Below, one piece after another: positions 7,401 through 15,810 of a DNA stretch of 64,000 bases. The stretch spans positions 1-64,000 of the forward strand of contig NZ_VLKR01000026.1 of the NCBI RefSeq assembly GCF_007830445.1, read 5' to 3'. Origin of the DNA: Sphingobacterium siyangense. Its GTDB lineage: Bacteria; Bacteroidota; Bacteroidia; Sphingobacteriales; Sphingobacteriaceae. Made by a program: the position numbers and the translations under genes. The notes below the pieces were generated by a model. It worked only from the letters and a program-made list of their open reading frames with translations, was not told the DNA's origin and did no database searches. How positions within the stretch are numbered: position 1 is the stretch's first letter; the number at the start of each line of letters is the position of its first letter.

Positions 7401-10400
7401 CTAATTTGCGATATAAGCATTGTTGTCTAAAATAGCCTCTGCATCCACCGGTTCCTCATGCGGTAGCAGTGAAACAGAATCATAGTTGGATTTCTCTTTC
7501 ATCCACACAAACAACAAGGGTAATATGAAAAGGGCGGCAAAAGTTGACGCAAACAAACCACCGATAACAGCACGTCCAAGTGGCGCGGCCTGCTCCCCAG
7601 TTTCTCCCATTCCCATAGCCATCGGAATCATCCCCGCAATCATAGCCATACTCGTCATTAATATGGGACGCAAACGTGTAGCAGCACTCGCAAAAGCCGC
7701 CGTCCGTGCGTTACGAAGATCGATACGCAAATTTTCTGCCCCCGAAACGATAAGAATGGCATTTGCAACCGAAACACCTGTAGACATGATCATGCCCATA
7801 TAGGATTGTAAATTTAAAGTCGACCCCGTCAATATGAGCATCAACAATGCCCCAAGAATAACTGCCGGAATAGTCACCAAAGCCGTTAAGGAAAGTTTCA
7901 CACTTTGGTAATTCGCCGCCAATAAAAGAAAAATAACAACCACAGCACATAGCAGGCCTATTTGAAGGCTACTCATGGTCTCAAGCAACAGTGTAGACAT
8001 TCCCTTCATCTCAACGATGACACCTCGGGGTGGAGCAGCCAGGCTCCGAATCGCTTTTTGAACATCCGCTGTAGCCGTCCCCAGATCCTTTTGGTGTATA
8101 TTGGCCATCACAGTTAAATAGCGCCTTGGCCCTTGTCGGTCATACTCTCCAGGCATATATTGTGTATTAAAACTCGCAATATCGCCTAAGGTTGGCGTTA
8201 ACTGCCCTTTGACTAATGGAATTTCACGCAACTCGTCCATCGTATTCATCACATACTCAGGCACCTGAACCTGTACCTGATACGTATAGGTGTTATTCTC
8301 ATCAAGCCATTGTATCTTTTGCGTAAAACGACTCGAAGACGTACTCGCCGTCACAGACCGGGCAATATCATCCATCTGTAAACCCAATTGTGATGCTTTG
8401 AGCCGATCGATGGCTATTGCAATGGTCGGTAACTTCAAGGGTTGAGCAATCTGTACATCCCGTAAATAATCAATCTTGTGCAGTGCTGAAACAACTTTGT
8501 CGGCATATGACTTCATCTCATCCATTTTCTTTCCGGCAATACGGACCTCGATCGGTGTGGCCGCACCTTGGCTCATAATTTTCTCGGTCATGTCTATAGG
8601 CTCAAAATTGAACCGCAAACGTGGCATTTTATACTGAATATTATGTCTGAGTACATCTTTAAGCTCATCCATATTAACATGATAATCTGCATTTAAGTTC
8701 ACCTGAATAACAGCCTCATGTGTCCCTGTATTGAAAACATACAAATTACTAACACCATAACTGCTCGGAACCAAACCAACATAAGCAGAACTGATGGCGA
8801 CCTGATGATTGACCGTACTGTCAATCAATTGCAGAACCTGTTTAACAGATTCCTCCGTACGTTCCAATCGTGTCCCATCGGGTTCCTTGATCCGCAATTG
8901 AAACTGTCCGTTATTGACTTTCGGCATCATATCCTTGCCAATATATAGAAATGCAAGCGCCGACATCGCAAGCGTACAAAACAAATAGCCTAAAACAACC
9001 CTACCCTTATGACGCATGGATCGATGTAATATCACACGATACCGCTTTTTTATCCGATCAAAAAAACTGGGTGAATCCGATTGAGCATGCCCCAGATGAT
9101 GATCCTTGAGCAACCAATTGGATAAGATTGGCACCAATGTTTGCGCCATAAAATACGAAGCAATCATCGTTAAACCAATGGACAGAGATAAAGGTAAAAA
9201 CATGGCTCTAGGGATGCCTTCCATCATAAACGATGGTGCAAAAACAGCCAGGATACAAAAGAGAATCAACAACAATGGCACCGCAATCTCTTGACAGGCA
9301 CGATAAATTGCTTTCCGTTTGGCGGTCCCTTTTTCCTGATGCTGATGGATACTTTCAATTGTCACCGTGGCCTGATCAACCAAAATCCCAATCGCCAGTG
9401 CCAAACCACTTAAGGTCATAATATTGATTGTTTGTCCGAAAAGTTTCAGCAACAATACCCCCAATAATATGGAAACTGGTATTGTAATGATGACGATCAG
9501 ACTGCTACGCCAATCCCGCAAAAATAACAACACCATCAACCCGGTCAATAAAGCCCCAAGTCCGCCTTCGTGCAAAAGGCTTTGGACCGAATTCATGACG
9601 GCCACAGACTGATCAAACTCATAAGAAACTTTCACATCTTCAGGAAGCAAGTTTTGAATCTCCGGTAATTTAGCTTTCAGATTACGCACAACAGCCCAGG
9701 TAGAAGCGTCAGCAGTTTTCACCGCAGGAATATAGACGGATCTTCTTCCATTGATCAATGCATAACTTACCGTAATATCGGATCCATCTGATACCCGAGC
9801 CACATCTTTCACATAAATAGGTATCCCATTTTTCGTCAAAATTGGAATATTGGCAAAGTCGCTTACATTCTTAATGAGGGAGTTTATCGTCGTGACATAC
9901 ATTGTATTGTCAAGGTGAAGGTTACCCGAAGGAGACATCACATTGAATTTTGACAAAGCCATCACAATTTCATCTGCCGTTAAATGATAACTTCGTAGTT
10001 TATTGGGATCAACATTGACCGTTATAGTCCTTGAGTTGGCTCCAAAAGGCGGTGGAGCTGAAAGTCCGGGCACAGCGGAAAACATCGGACGAACAAGTGT
10101 ACTTGCCATATCATAGATTTCCTTTAAACTCCGTGTTTTAGATGACAGCACTAGCTGTCCGACAGGAAGGGATGAGGCGTCAAAACGGACAACTTGCGGA
10201 GGCAATGCTCCCGGAGGAAAGAATTTCATGGCCCGGTTTACCTGCAATGCAACCTGTGCCGATGCCTCGGCCATATCCGTATTTTCATAAAAACTCAATT
10301 TCAGTAAGGTCAGTCCCTGAATATTCTTGGCAGAAATATTTTTTATACCGTTGACATATAGAAATTGATCCTGCATTCGGGAGGAAAAAAAACCTTCCAT

Positions 10401-10580
10401 CTGCTGTGGAGACATACCACCATAAGACTCAATCACATATATTGTAGGCGAATTAAGCTGCGGAAAGATATCGATAGGGATCTTAAAGAGTGATAAGATC
10501 GAAAATAACAATAGACTCAGTGTAATAATCACTGTCGTAATCGGCCTTTTTAAAGCAACTGTAACTAATGACATAGACAT
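7401..10580 (-). CDS. RND-family efflux permease
   Basis: 1059 aa, full length for the family. Inner-membrane proton-driven pump with TM1 at about 13-31, a large periplasmic porter domain, TM2-6, a second porter domain and TM7-12. The TM4 motif reads GLALAIGILVDQATVTIESIH: only one of the two adjacent Asp of AcrB (D407/D408) is kept, the second being Gln. In TM10 the position of AcrB Lys940 reads GVSVANAIL, with Ala. It is therefore a divergent branch, not a close AcrB relative. Its start abuts the TolC stop with no gap (10580/10581); a second ATG lies at 10574. The paralogue at 35231-38521 shares these substitutions. Substrates are unknown. Confidence 0.92.
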   Translation of the reverse strand: MSMSLVTVALKRPITTVIITLSLLLFSILSLFKIPIDIFPQLNSPTIYVIESYGGMSPQQMEGFFSSRMQDQFLYVNGIKNISAKNIQGLTLLKLSFYENTDMAEASAQVALQVNRAMKFFPPGALPPQVVRFDASSLPVGQLVLSSKTRSLKEIYDMASTLVRPMFSAVPGLSAPPPFGANSRTITVNVDPNKLRSYHLTADEIVMALSKFNVMSPSGNLHLDNTMYVTTINSLIKNVSDFANIPILTKNGIPIYVKDVARVSDGSDITVSYALINGRRSVYIPAVKTADASTWAVVRNLKAKLPEIQNLLPEDVKVSYEFDQSVAVMNSVQSLLHEGGLGALLTGLMVLLFLRDWRSSLIVIITIPVSILLGVLLLKLFGQTINIMTLSGLALAIGILVDQATVTIESIHQHQEKGTAKRKAIYRACQEIAVPLLLILFCILAVFAPSFMMEGIPRAMFLPLSLSIGLTMIASYFMAQTLVPILSNWLLKDHHLGHAQSDSPSFFDRIKKRYRVILHRSMRHKGRVVLGYLFCTLAMSALAFLYIGKDMMPKVNNGQFQLRIKEPDGTRLERTEESVKQVLQLIDSTVNHQVAISSAYVGLVPSSYGVSNLYVFNTGTHEAVIQVNLNADYHVNMDELKDVLRHNIQYKMPRLRFNFEPIDMTEKIMSQGAATPIEVRIAGKKMDEMKSYADKVVSALHKIDYLRDVQIAQPLKLPTIAIAIDRLKASQLGLQMDDIARSVTASTSSSRFTQKIQWLDENNTYTYQVQVQVPEYVMNTMDELREIPLVKGQLTPTLGDIASFNTQYMPGEYDRQGPRRYLTVMANIHQKDLGTATADVQKAIRSLAAPPRGVIVEMKGMSTLLLETMSSLQIGLLCAVVVIFLLLAANYQSVKLSLTALVTIPAVILGALLMLILTGSTLNLQSYMGMIMSTGVSVANAILIVSGAENLRIDLRNARTAAFASAATRLRPILMTSMAMIAGMIPMAMGMGETGEQAAPLGRAVIGGLFASTFAALFILPLLFVWMKEKSNYDSVSLLPHEEPVDAEAILDNNAYIAN

Positions 10581-11969
10581 TTATTTAAAAAGTTGGAGAA
10601 ATCCGTCTACATTATTCTGGGCAACGACCTGATGGAACAATGCGAGGTAATAATTATACTTGGCAGCGATATAATCCCGCTCAGCCTGATAGAGCATATT
10701 TTGTGCGACATTGACTTCAACAATATCTGTAAGCCCATTTTTATAAAGCGAGAACTTTTGCCGATAGGCTGCATTAGCAGCTTTGGTCTGATGCGGGATC
10801 TCGTCCAACCTCTGCTCGGCAGTAGCAACTTCCGCAGCAGACTGCGCAATATTCATCGTAATATTGGCCTGCTCCTCCTGCAGCTTTTGCCCAGCCTGAT
10901 CAACCATCAACCGCTGTGTGTGGAGTTTTGCTTTTTTCCGTTGAAGGTCAAAGATGTTGTAATTGATTCCGACACCAACGAGATAATTACCTCGTTCCAC
11001 TCCAAATCCCTCGCCAAGGGAACGATAACTATTGCTGTGATCTACACTCGCGGCACGTCCCCACACTGCCCCCGAAAGAAAGAGCTTAGGACGGTAGCTT
11101 TTTGATACAAGCTTTTCCTCCATTTTGGTTTTATCAAATAAAGCATTGTAATAGGCTACTAAGGGGTGCTGCGTCCCCCCATTCAATTCAATGGGCGAAC
11201 TTTTCACCTGCTCAAAGAGGATCTTTTCAGCGGTCATATCGGCAACAATTTGATCGGGAGGCAATGCAGAAAGCGTCGATAAACGAATCTGCAACTGCCG
11301 TTGTTGATTTTCAAGTTCAATTAAGCTCAGCTTCGCTCTTGAAATCTCCGCATCCGCCATACTGGTATCAACACCCGCCCGGATACCGCTTTTAACTACA
11401 GCAAATATCGATTGCCTGATCTCTCGGTTTCGATCGATACTCCGTGTCTGAATTTCAATAAGATCATGCAATTTTAACAGCTGAAGATAACTGTAGATCG
11501 TAAACGATTGCAGGTCGTATTTTGATTGATCAAATCGTTTCTTTTCAACGTTAACCGCCGATTGAGCCAATTGATCTTGCGCCTGGTACGCGCCGAAATT
11601 ATAGAACTCCCATTGAAACGCCGCAATAGCAAGATTGCTGCTGACGGCATTGTAATTATTATTTTCACGTATCCCCCCATTATTGGTCGGCACAATACCA
11701 AATCCAAAGTAAGGGCCGGGCACATTATTATTTGAACCGAGATCAGCTTGATAGGATAGCTGCAAACTCGGCAAACGGTTATTTCGTATTTCCTGCACAC
11801 GAGCTTCTTGTACCATAGTACCCGTATAGTCAGTACGCAAAGAAGGCGCATGTTGTGCTACCGCAGACAACAAATCATTGAGTTTGATAGGTATATTATT
11901 TTCCTGCCCATGACAAAAAACGCCACAGGAAAGCAAGAAAACTCCTATCAGGACTATTTTCTTAAACAT
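10581..11969 (-). CDS. TolC-family outer-membrane efflux protein
   Basis: 462 aa. Outer-membrane channel with a periplasmic alpha-barrel. Signal peptide ends CHGQE at about 22; it then shows the two-fold repeat of the family, each half with long helices rich in Gln, Ala and Leu (about 125-205 and 340-445), and the loop YKNGLTDIVEVNVAQNMLYQAERDY typical of the last helix hairpin. First gene of the TolC, RND, adaptor operon. Exactly the same length as its paralogue at 33832-35220. Confidence 0.9.
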   Translation of the reverse strand: MFKKIVLIGVFLLSCGVFCHGQENNIPIKLNDLLSAVAQHAPSLRTDYTGTMVQEARVQEIRNNRLPSLQLSYQADLGSNNNVPGPYFGFGIVPTNNGGIRENNNYNAVSSNLAIAAFQWEFYNFGAYQAQDQLAQSAVNVEKKRFDQSKYDLQSFTIYSYLQLLKLHDLIEIQTRSIDRNREIRQSIFAVVKSGIRAGVDTSMADAEISRAKLSLIELENQQRQLQIRLSTLSALPPDQIVADMTAEKILFEQVKSSPIELNGGTQHPLVAYYNALFDKTKMEEKLVSKSYRPKLFLSGAVWGRAASVDHSNSYRSLGEGFGVERGNYLVGVGINYNIFDLQRKKAKLHTQRLMVDQAGQKLQEEQANITMNIAQSAAEVATAEQRLDEIPHQTKAANAAYRQKFSLYKNGLTDIVEVNVAQNMLYQAERDYIAAKYNYYLALFHQVVAQNNVDGFLQLFK

Positions 11970-12054
11970 GTTTAATATCTTATTTTAAATAAATTACAGC
12001 AACGAAATTCCTCAGCGGAATAATGCCTTTCGTCTATTTTAAACAGGTATCAAA

Positions 12055-12420
12055 TCATAATGTCAAACGGAGATGCAACAGGTAGAGCCGCTCAAAAGGG
12101 CTAAATAGTTGACTTAAGAAATTGTTTGTCGGATTTTTCCCAACAGAAGGTGAGAAAAAATTGGAGAAATGGAAAATAAGCAACGTTCGGATGCGTCCAA
12201 CTACTGCAGACATGCCATTACAGATTATGCTGCCTTCACTAGTTTCAACCCAATCCAGGTATTCCTGCTTTCTTTTGCTGAAAGCCTTGATAACCGTTAT
12301 AAACTCATTCTCGCCTTGAGCCTTGGCCTGATGATATAACGTAAAGCCAATTAATGGCTTTACGACCAGCAGCAAAGCGCTAATCAACAGCAAAACTCGA
12401 AATGTAATTTGTTTGAACAT
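12055..12420 (-). CDS. small one-helix membrane protein upstream of the RND operon
   Basis: 121 aa from the Met at 12420 (the frame opens three codons earlier at 12429). One N-terminal transmembrane helix or uncleaved signal (about 6-27), a basic motif AFSKRKQEYLDW, and a C terminus ending PFERLYLLHLRLTL. I recall similar short proteins beside heavy-metal or RND efflux genes in Bacteroidota, but cannot verify this. It is in the same orientation 85 nt upstream of the TolC gene and may be the first gene of that operon. No function is known to me. Confidence 0.6.
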   Translation of the reverse strand: MFKQITFRVLLLISALLLVVKPLIGFTLYHQAKAQGENEFITVIKAFSKRKQEYLDWVETSEGSIICNGMSAVVGRIRTLLIFHFSNFFSPSVGKNPTNNFLSQLFSPFERLYLLHLRLTL

Positions 12421-12545
12421 AGGTACCACGACTTACACGTAAACCACAATATGTATTTACAAAACAAATATAATTAACGTCGTAAAATGCTACTGTAACA
12501 TTAGCATAGCCTTAGGATTTGTAAACACTATGTTGCACAAATAGC

Positions 12546-12815
12546 TCAAGATTCGGGACTATCCTTCACATTCTCTAAAACGGTTGTCATGGCCCGATAG
12601 ATTCCATACAATAAGAAGAGTAGACTTGTAATTGTAAGCCCCAGATACTCCACCACCCACGCAATAAATATAGCCACAAAGTGAATTTTGCCATTCTCCG
12701 GTTTAAATGCCGCTCCCGAATAAACGTAGTAAGCAATGGAACCAAATAACACCAACCATATCACCGCATAAACATAATGAAGTGGGTTTTTGCTGAGCTT
12801 TTTATTTTTAAACAT
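12546..12815 (-). CDS. small two-helix membrane protein
   Basis: 89 aa. Two clear hydrophobic segments (about 13-32 and 44-72) joined by a polar loop FKPENGKIH, with a charged C terminus. Lys-rich start (MFKNKKLSKN) suggests a cytoplasmic N terminus. Family not recognised. Separated from the small gene at 12420 by about 125 nt, so it need not belong to the efflux operon. Confidence 0.6.
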   Translation of the reverse strand: MFKNKKLSKNPLHYVYAVIWLVLFGSIAYYVYSGAAFKPENGKIHFVAIFIAWVVEYLGLTITSLLFLLYGIYRAMTTVLENVKDSPES

Positions 12816-12825
12816 GTGTCAAGTT

Positions 12826-12984
12826 TTATGATTTGTTAGCCATTCGCTTATCTAAACAGCAAACGTATATGTTGTCAAATGTAAGCCCTAGCCCAGCTTT
12901 TCGCAAGGCACAACTATAATTCGCATCCGATGGTTTAATATTCGTGGCACCGCTAAAAAAATCGGAAGCAGTAATGGTCGGCAT
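12826..12984 (-). CDS. possible very small ORF upstream of the two-helix protein
   Basis: A 52-codon frame with an ATG at 12984 directly after an in-frame TGA, ending 10 nt before the next gene. Composition is protein-like and Cys-containing (three Cys), but I recognise no family and see no ribosome-binding signal. It may be a chance frame or a gene remnant. Confidence 0.2.
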   Translation of the reverse strand: MPTITASDFFSGATNIKPSDANYSCALRKAGLGLTFDNIYVCCLDKRMANKS

Positions 12985-13016
12985 TCAGCTACTTCGCTAC
13001 CTTAACAACAAAAGAA

Positions 13017-13046
13017 AAAGTCCCTTACATTACTGCAAGGGACTTT
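13017..13046 (-). terminator. intrinsic terminator of the VOC gene
   Basis: Arms AAAGTCCCTT (13017-13026) and AAGGGACTTT (13037-13046) are perfectly complementary around a 10-nt loop. On the minus strand the stem is followed by a T-rich tract (complement of 13008-13019). It lies 29 nt past the stop of the minus-strand VOC gene. Confidence 0.8.
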
Positions 13047-13074
13047 ACGATAACCGATTATTCCGATATGATTT

Positions 13075-13482
13075 CTATGCCGTTGGAAATTTGCTCATAT
13101 CCATATAAAATATCTCCCAGGTATGACCGTCAAAATCTTCAATACTTCGCTGTTGCATAAAACCGTAGTCTTTCATTGGCGTTGGTTCAATGCCTCCGGC
13201 TTTCAATCCATTATCAACAATTTCGTTCACACGATCCAAACCAGAAACAGAAAGTGAAAGTAGTGCTGCAATCTGTTTTTTTGTATCTGCAAGCGGTTTT
13301 TCTGTAAATGTTTTAAATTTATCCGGAGATAAAAGCATCACAAAAATATGCTCACTCCAAACCATACATTTGCCTTGTTCGTCGGAAAACTGAGGATTAT
13401 TCGTAAAGCCCAATTGTGTATAAAAATCCATTGACTTATTCACATCGGCTACGACGAGATTAATAAATATCTGTTTCATCAT
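13075..13482 (-). CDS. VOC-family protein (glyoxalase-like)
   Basis: 135 aa. Pattern IFINLVVADVNKSMDFYTQLGF at the start and EDFDGHTWEIFYMD at the end are typical of small VOC proteins of the glyoxalase/bleomycin-resistance fold. The usual first metal His is absent from the start (INLVVAD), and the middle of the protein shows LLSLSVSG where a His ligand often sits, so metal-dependent catalysis is doubtful; the End motif WEIF keeps the Glu. Single-gene unit with its own terminator. Function unknown. Confidence 0.8.
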   Translation of the reverse strand: MMKQIFINLVVADVNKSMDFYTQLGFTNNPQFSDEQGKCMVWSEHIFVMLLSPDKFKTFTEKPLADTKKQIAALLSLSVSGLDRVNEIVDNGLKAGGIEPTPMKDYGFMQQRSIEDFDGHTWEIFYMDMSKFPTA

Positions 13483-13630
13483 TTTAAAGTTTAATTGCTA
13501 TTGATCATGCAAAGTTGAAAATTTTCATCCAAAAAAAACTTGGCCTATGCGAAGATTTTTATGCAGCATCAATGAATAAGCAGCGGAATGACCATACCTT
13601 ATATGGATAGCTCGTTATATAGATCGCTCG

Positions 13631-14158
13631 TTACTTAGAGAGCTCATTCAATTCGGCCTGTGAAAACACATGATCACCCTTGAGATAACTATTTGCTTCT
13701 TTTAAATACGTATAGATCACTTCTCGCCCCTTAGGATTGGGCAATTTATGTAAGTTGTGCACCAAATATTCCTTGTCCCGCAATCGATCCTTACTATAGC
13801 TTAAAAAAGAGGGTGCATGTGTCTGCACACTCCAACGAATAAAACGTAAATCGATATTATCGGGATATTTCATGATCATTTCTTCCAAAAGCTTTTTCCC
13901 TTTCTTGAATTGACCTAGTTTTGTAAACGGATTGCCCATATGTTTCGCCCATAATATTTCATAAGCAGCCAGGTATCCCTTCTCCGTTGCGGAATTGGCA
14001 GCTCCCTCCAATAATTTCAGATTCGCTTCACAGAGTTTCTTATTTTGAACAGCAGTAGCGTACTCGGCTCGCATTTTATCAACATCAACTTGACCAAAAC
14101 AACATATCCCACATAATACCAAAGAGACACAGACAAAAAATCGTATAACCATTTTCAA
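13631..14158 (-). CDS. exported hypothetical protein
   Basis: 175 aa. Signal peptide of about 23 residues ending CCFGQ, then a helical, Lys- and Leu-rich mature part with features of tetratricopeptide-like helices (GYLAAYEILWAKHMGNPFTKLGQFKKGKKLLEEMI, PDNIDLRFIRWSVQ). It resembles periplasmic TPR-like proteins I have seen unannotated in Bacteroidota. No catalytic motif seen. Same strand as the Pr6Pr-type gene, but a terminator lies between them. Confidence 0.7.
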   Translation of the reverse strand: MKMVIRFFVCVSLVLCGICCFGQVDVDKMRAEYATAVQNKKLCEANLKLLEGAANSATEKGYLAAYEILWAKHMGNPFTKLGQFKKGKKLLEEMIMKYPDNIDLRFIRWSVQTHAPSFLSYSKDRLRDKEYLVHNLHKLPNPKGREVIYTYLKEANSYLKGDHVFSQAELNELSK

Positions 14159-14170
14159 TTCAATTAAAGT

Positions 14171-14191
14171 AAAAAATAGAACGCTGTTCTA
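14171..14191 (-). terminator. intrinsic terminator after the Pr6Pr-like gene
   Basis: Arms TAGAAC (14177-14182) and GTTCTA (14186-14191) with a 3-nt loop; on the minus strand the stem is followed by T6 (complement of 14171-14176). It is 35 nt past the stop at 14226. Confidence 0.6.
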
Positions 14192-14225
14192 GTCATATAA
14201 CAACATCGACAAGCTTTGAGTTTTC

Positions 14226-14879
14226 TTATTTTTTAATCCGTTGAGAATGCCGTTTGTTTTGCCATTTTCCCAATACGATCAATAATGCACCAATTGCAAC
14301 GAAAACCAAGGTTACTCCAAAACTGTTCAAAAGAACCCTGTCCATTCCCAATTCGGAAACATTGACAAAAGGATACGGATAAAACCCAGAAAATGAACCA
14401 TGCCACAACGTATAAAAAAGATAGACTAATGGGAAGATCAACCAGTAAAAAATATGACTCCAACGGATTGTTCCCTTGTCCAAAAAACGCCACCAAAAAA
14501 GAAAAAAACTCAAAGGAGTGACCACATGCAATAATTCGTCAACTACCATTGATAAACCCTGTGGATGCGACAGAAAGCGTAGTAGGGTATTATAGATAAT
14601 TCCGACAATAAGAATGTATAATGTTACGGCAGTAATTGTTTCGGGTTTAGTAAAAAATAGGCCTATTCGACTTTTTGACCAGAAAACAGTAAAAAAACAG
14701 CATAGCAGAACCATTGCATTACCGAGAATCGTAAAATAACTAAAAAACTGAACAATATAGTCGATGCGGCCAAGCTTAGAGACGAGAGCACTTAATACAA
14801 ATTGCCCAACGACTGCAAACAAGGTAATCAAACCAATGCTACCAGCGAAAACCGATTTTAATGAACTTTGAGTCTCCAT
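14226..14879 (-). CDS. Pr6Pr-family (FAR-17a/AIG1-like) membrane protein
   Basis: 217 aa with six hydrophobic segments (about 13-31, 41-65, 80-98, 114-129, 142-159 and 186-204). The combination FFSYFTILGNAMV, the membrane His in VDELLHVVTP and YTLWHGSFSGFYPYPFVNV matches the Pr6Pr/AIG1-like group, whose eukaryotic members include lipid-ester hydrolases with membrane-embedded Thr and His. Bacterial role unknown. The gene stands alone, divergent from the LytTR regulator. Confidence 0.75.
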   Translation of the reverse strand: METQSSLKSVFAGSIGLITLFAVVGQFVLSALVSKLGRIDYIVQFFSYFTILGNAMVLLCCFFTVFWSKSRIGLFFTKPETITAVTLYILIVGIIYNTLLRFLSHPQGLSMVVDELLHVVTPLSFFLFWWRFLDKGTIRWSHIFYWLIFPLVYLFYTLWHGSFSGFYPYPFVNVSELGMDRVLLNSFGVTLVFVAIGALLIVLGKWQNKRHSQRIKK

Positions 14880-15066
14880 ATTACGAGTGGTCTATACAAT
14901 ACTAAATATAAAAATTTCAACTGCTATTTGGAATTTTAAATGATCAAATCCAATTCACCGCTGTTCGAACCCGGAATCCAGATTGTAAATAATTGCAACG
15001 AATTGTAAATGGATTCAGTTTCCTTACTAACAATTATTATTTTTATACGCTATAAAGTATTGATAA

Positions 15067-15810
15067 ATGATTAGAGTAGCCATTATCGAGGATGAACCCG
15101 CCGTACGCAAAGAAATCAGCTATTTGGTCCAACAGGAAACTGACGTTGAACTTGTTGGCTGGAGCGATACGGTGACAGATGCTGTAAAATTGATTGAAGA
15201 GAAACAACCAGACGTTATACTCATGGATATTCAGCTCCGTGATGGTACAGCATTTGACATCCTAAAAAAGCTAACCGTTATTCCACAGAATATTATTTTC
15301 ATTACGGCCTACAATCATTTTGCCATCAAAGCCATCAAATACGGTGCTTTGGATTATCTCTTGAAACCGGTCGATCAAACCGAACTAAACGAAGCCTTAG
15401 AACGTTACCGGCGTAAAAGCGAAAACAATCCCCAATGGATGCAACGTTTATCAATGGCACAAGAAGCTTTACATGCCAGTGAACTTCCCGAAAGCATTGC
15501 CTTGTCTTCCATACACCATGTACGTATCGTCCCTGTTCACAACATCGTGTACTGCAAAGGAGACGGTCCCTATACTTTTTTCTTTTTAAATGATGGTACA
15601 AAAGAGTTAATCTCTAAACCCCTCAAATATTATGAAGAATTATTGCCACAGCCTTATTTCTTACGCACCCATCAATCGTATCTTGTCAACAGGTCGCATA
15701 TTTCTGGTGTCAATCGTTCCGAATATATTGTCTTAAAGAACAAAGAGGAAATTCCAATTTCATCACGTAGAAAAAACTCGATCTTAAATCAGCTTTTCCC
15801 AGAAAAATGA
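15067..15810 (+). CDS. LytTR-family response regulator
   Basis: 247 aa. CheY-like receiver (about 1-118) with the acidic pair EDE at 8-10, phospho-acceptor Asp54 (ILMDIQLRDG) and Lys in YLLKPVD, followed by a LytTR DNA-binding domain (about 145-245; FLRTHQSYLVNRSHISGV, PISSRRK). It overlaps the downstream kinase gene by 4 nt (ATGA), so the pair forms one unit. Upstream, two copies of ATTGTAAAT (14982-14990 and 15002-15010) spaced 20 nt apart could be LytTR binding half-sites; that is inference. Confidence 0.9.
   Translation: MIRVAIIEDEPAVRKEISYLVQQETDVELVGWSDTVTDAVKLIEEKQPDVILMDIQLRDGTAFDILKKLTVIPQNIIFITAYNHFAIKAIKYGALDYLLKPVDQTELNEALERYRRKSENNPQWMQRLSMAQEALHASELPESIALSSIHHVRIVPVHNIVYCKGDGPYTFFFLNDGTKELISKPLKYYEELLPQPYFLRTHQSYLVNRSHISGVNRSEYIVLKNKEEIPISSRRKNSILNQLFPEK

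Noticed and set aside
9106-9612. Plus-strand frames of about 62 codons inside the RND permease gene, and similar antisense frames in other genes
   Set aside because: They are reverse-strand shadows of strongly conserved coding regions with no independent evidence.
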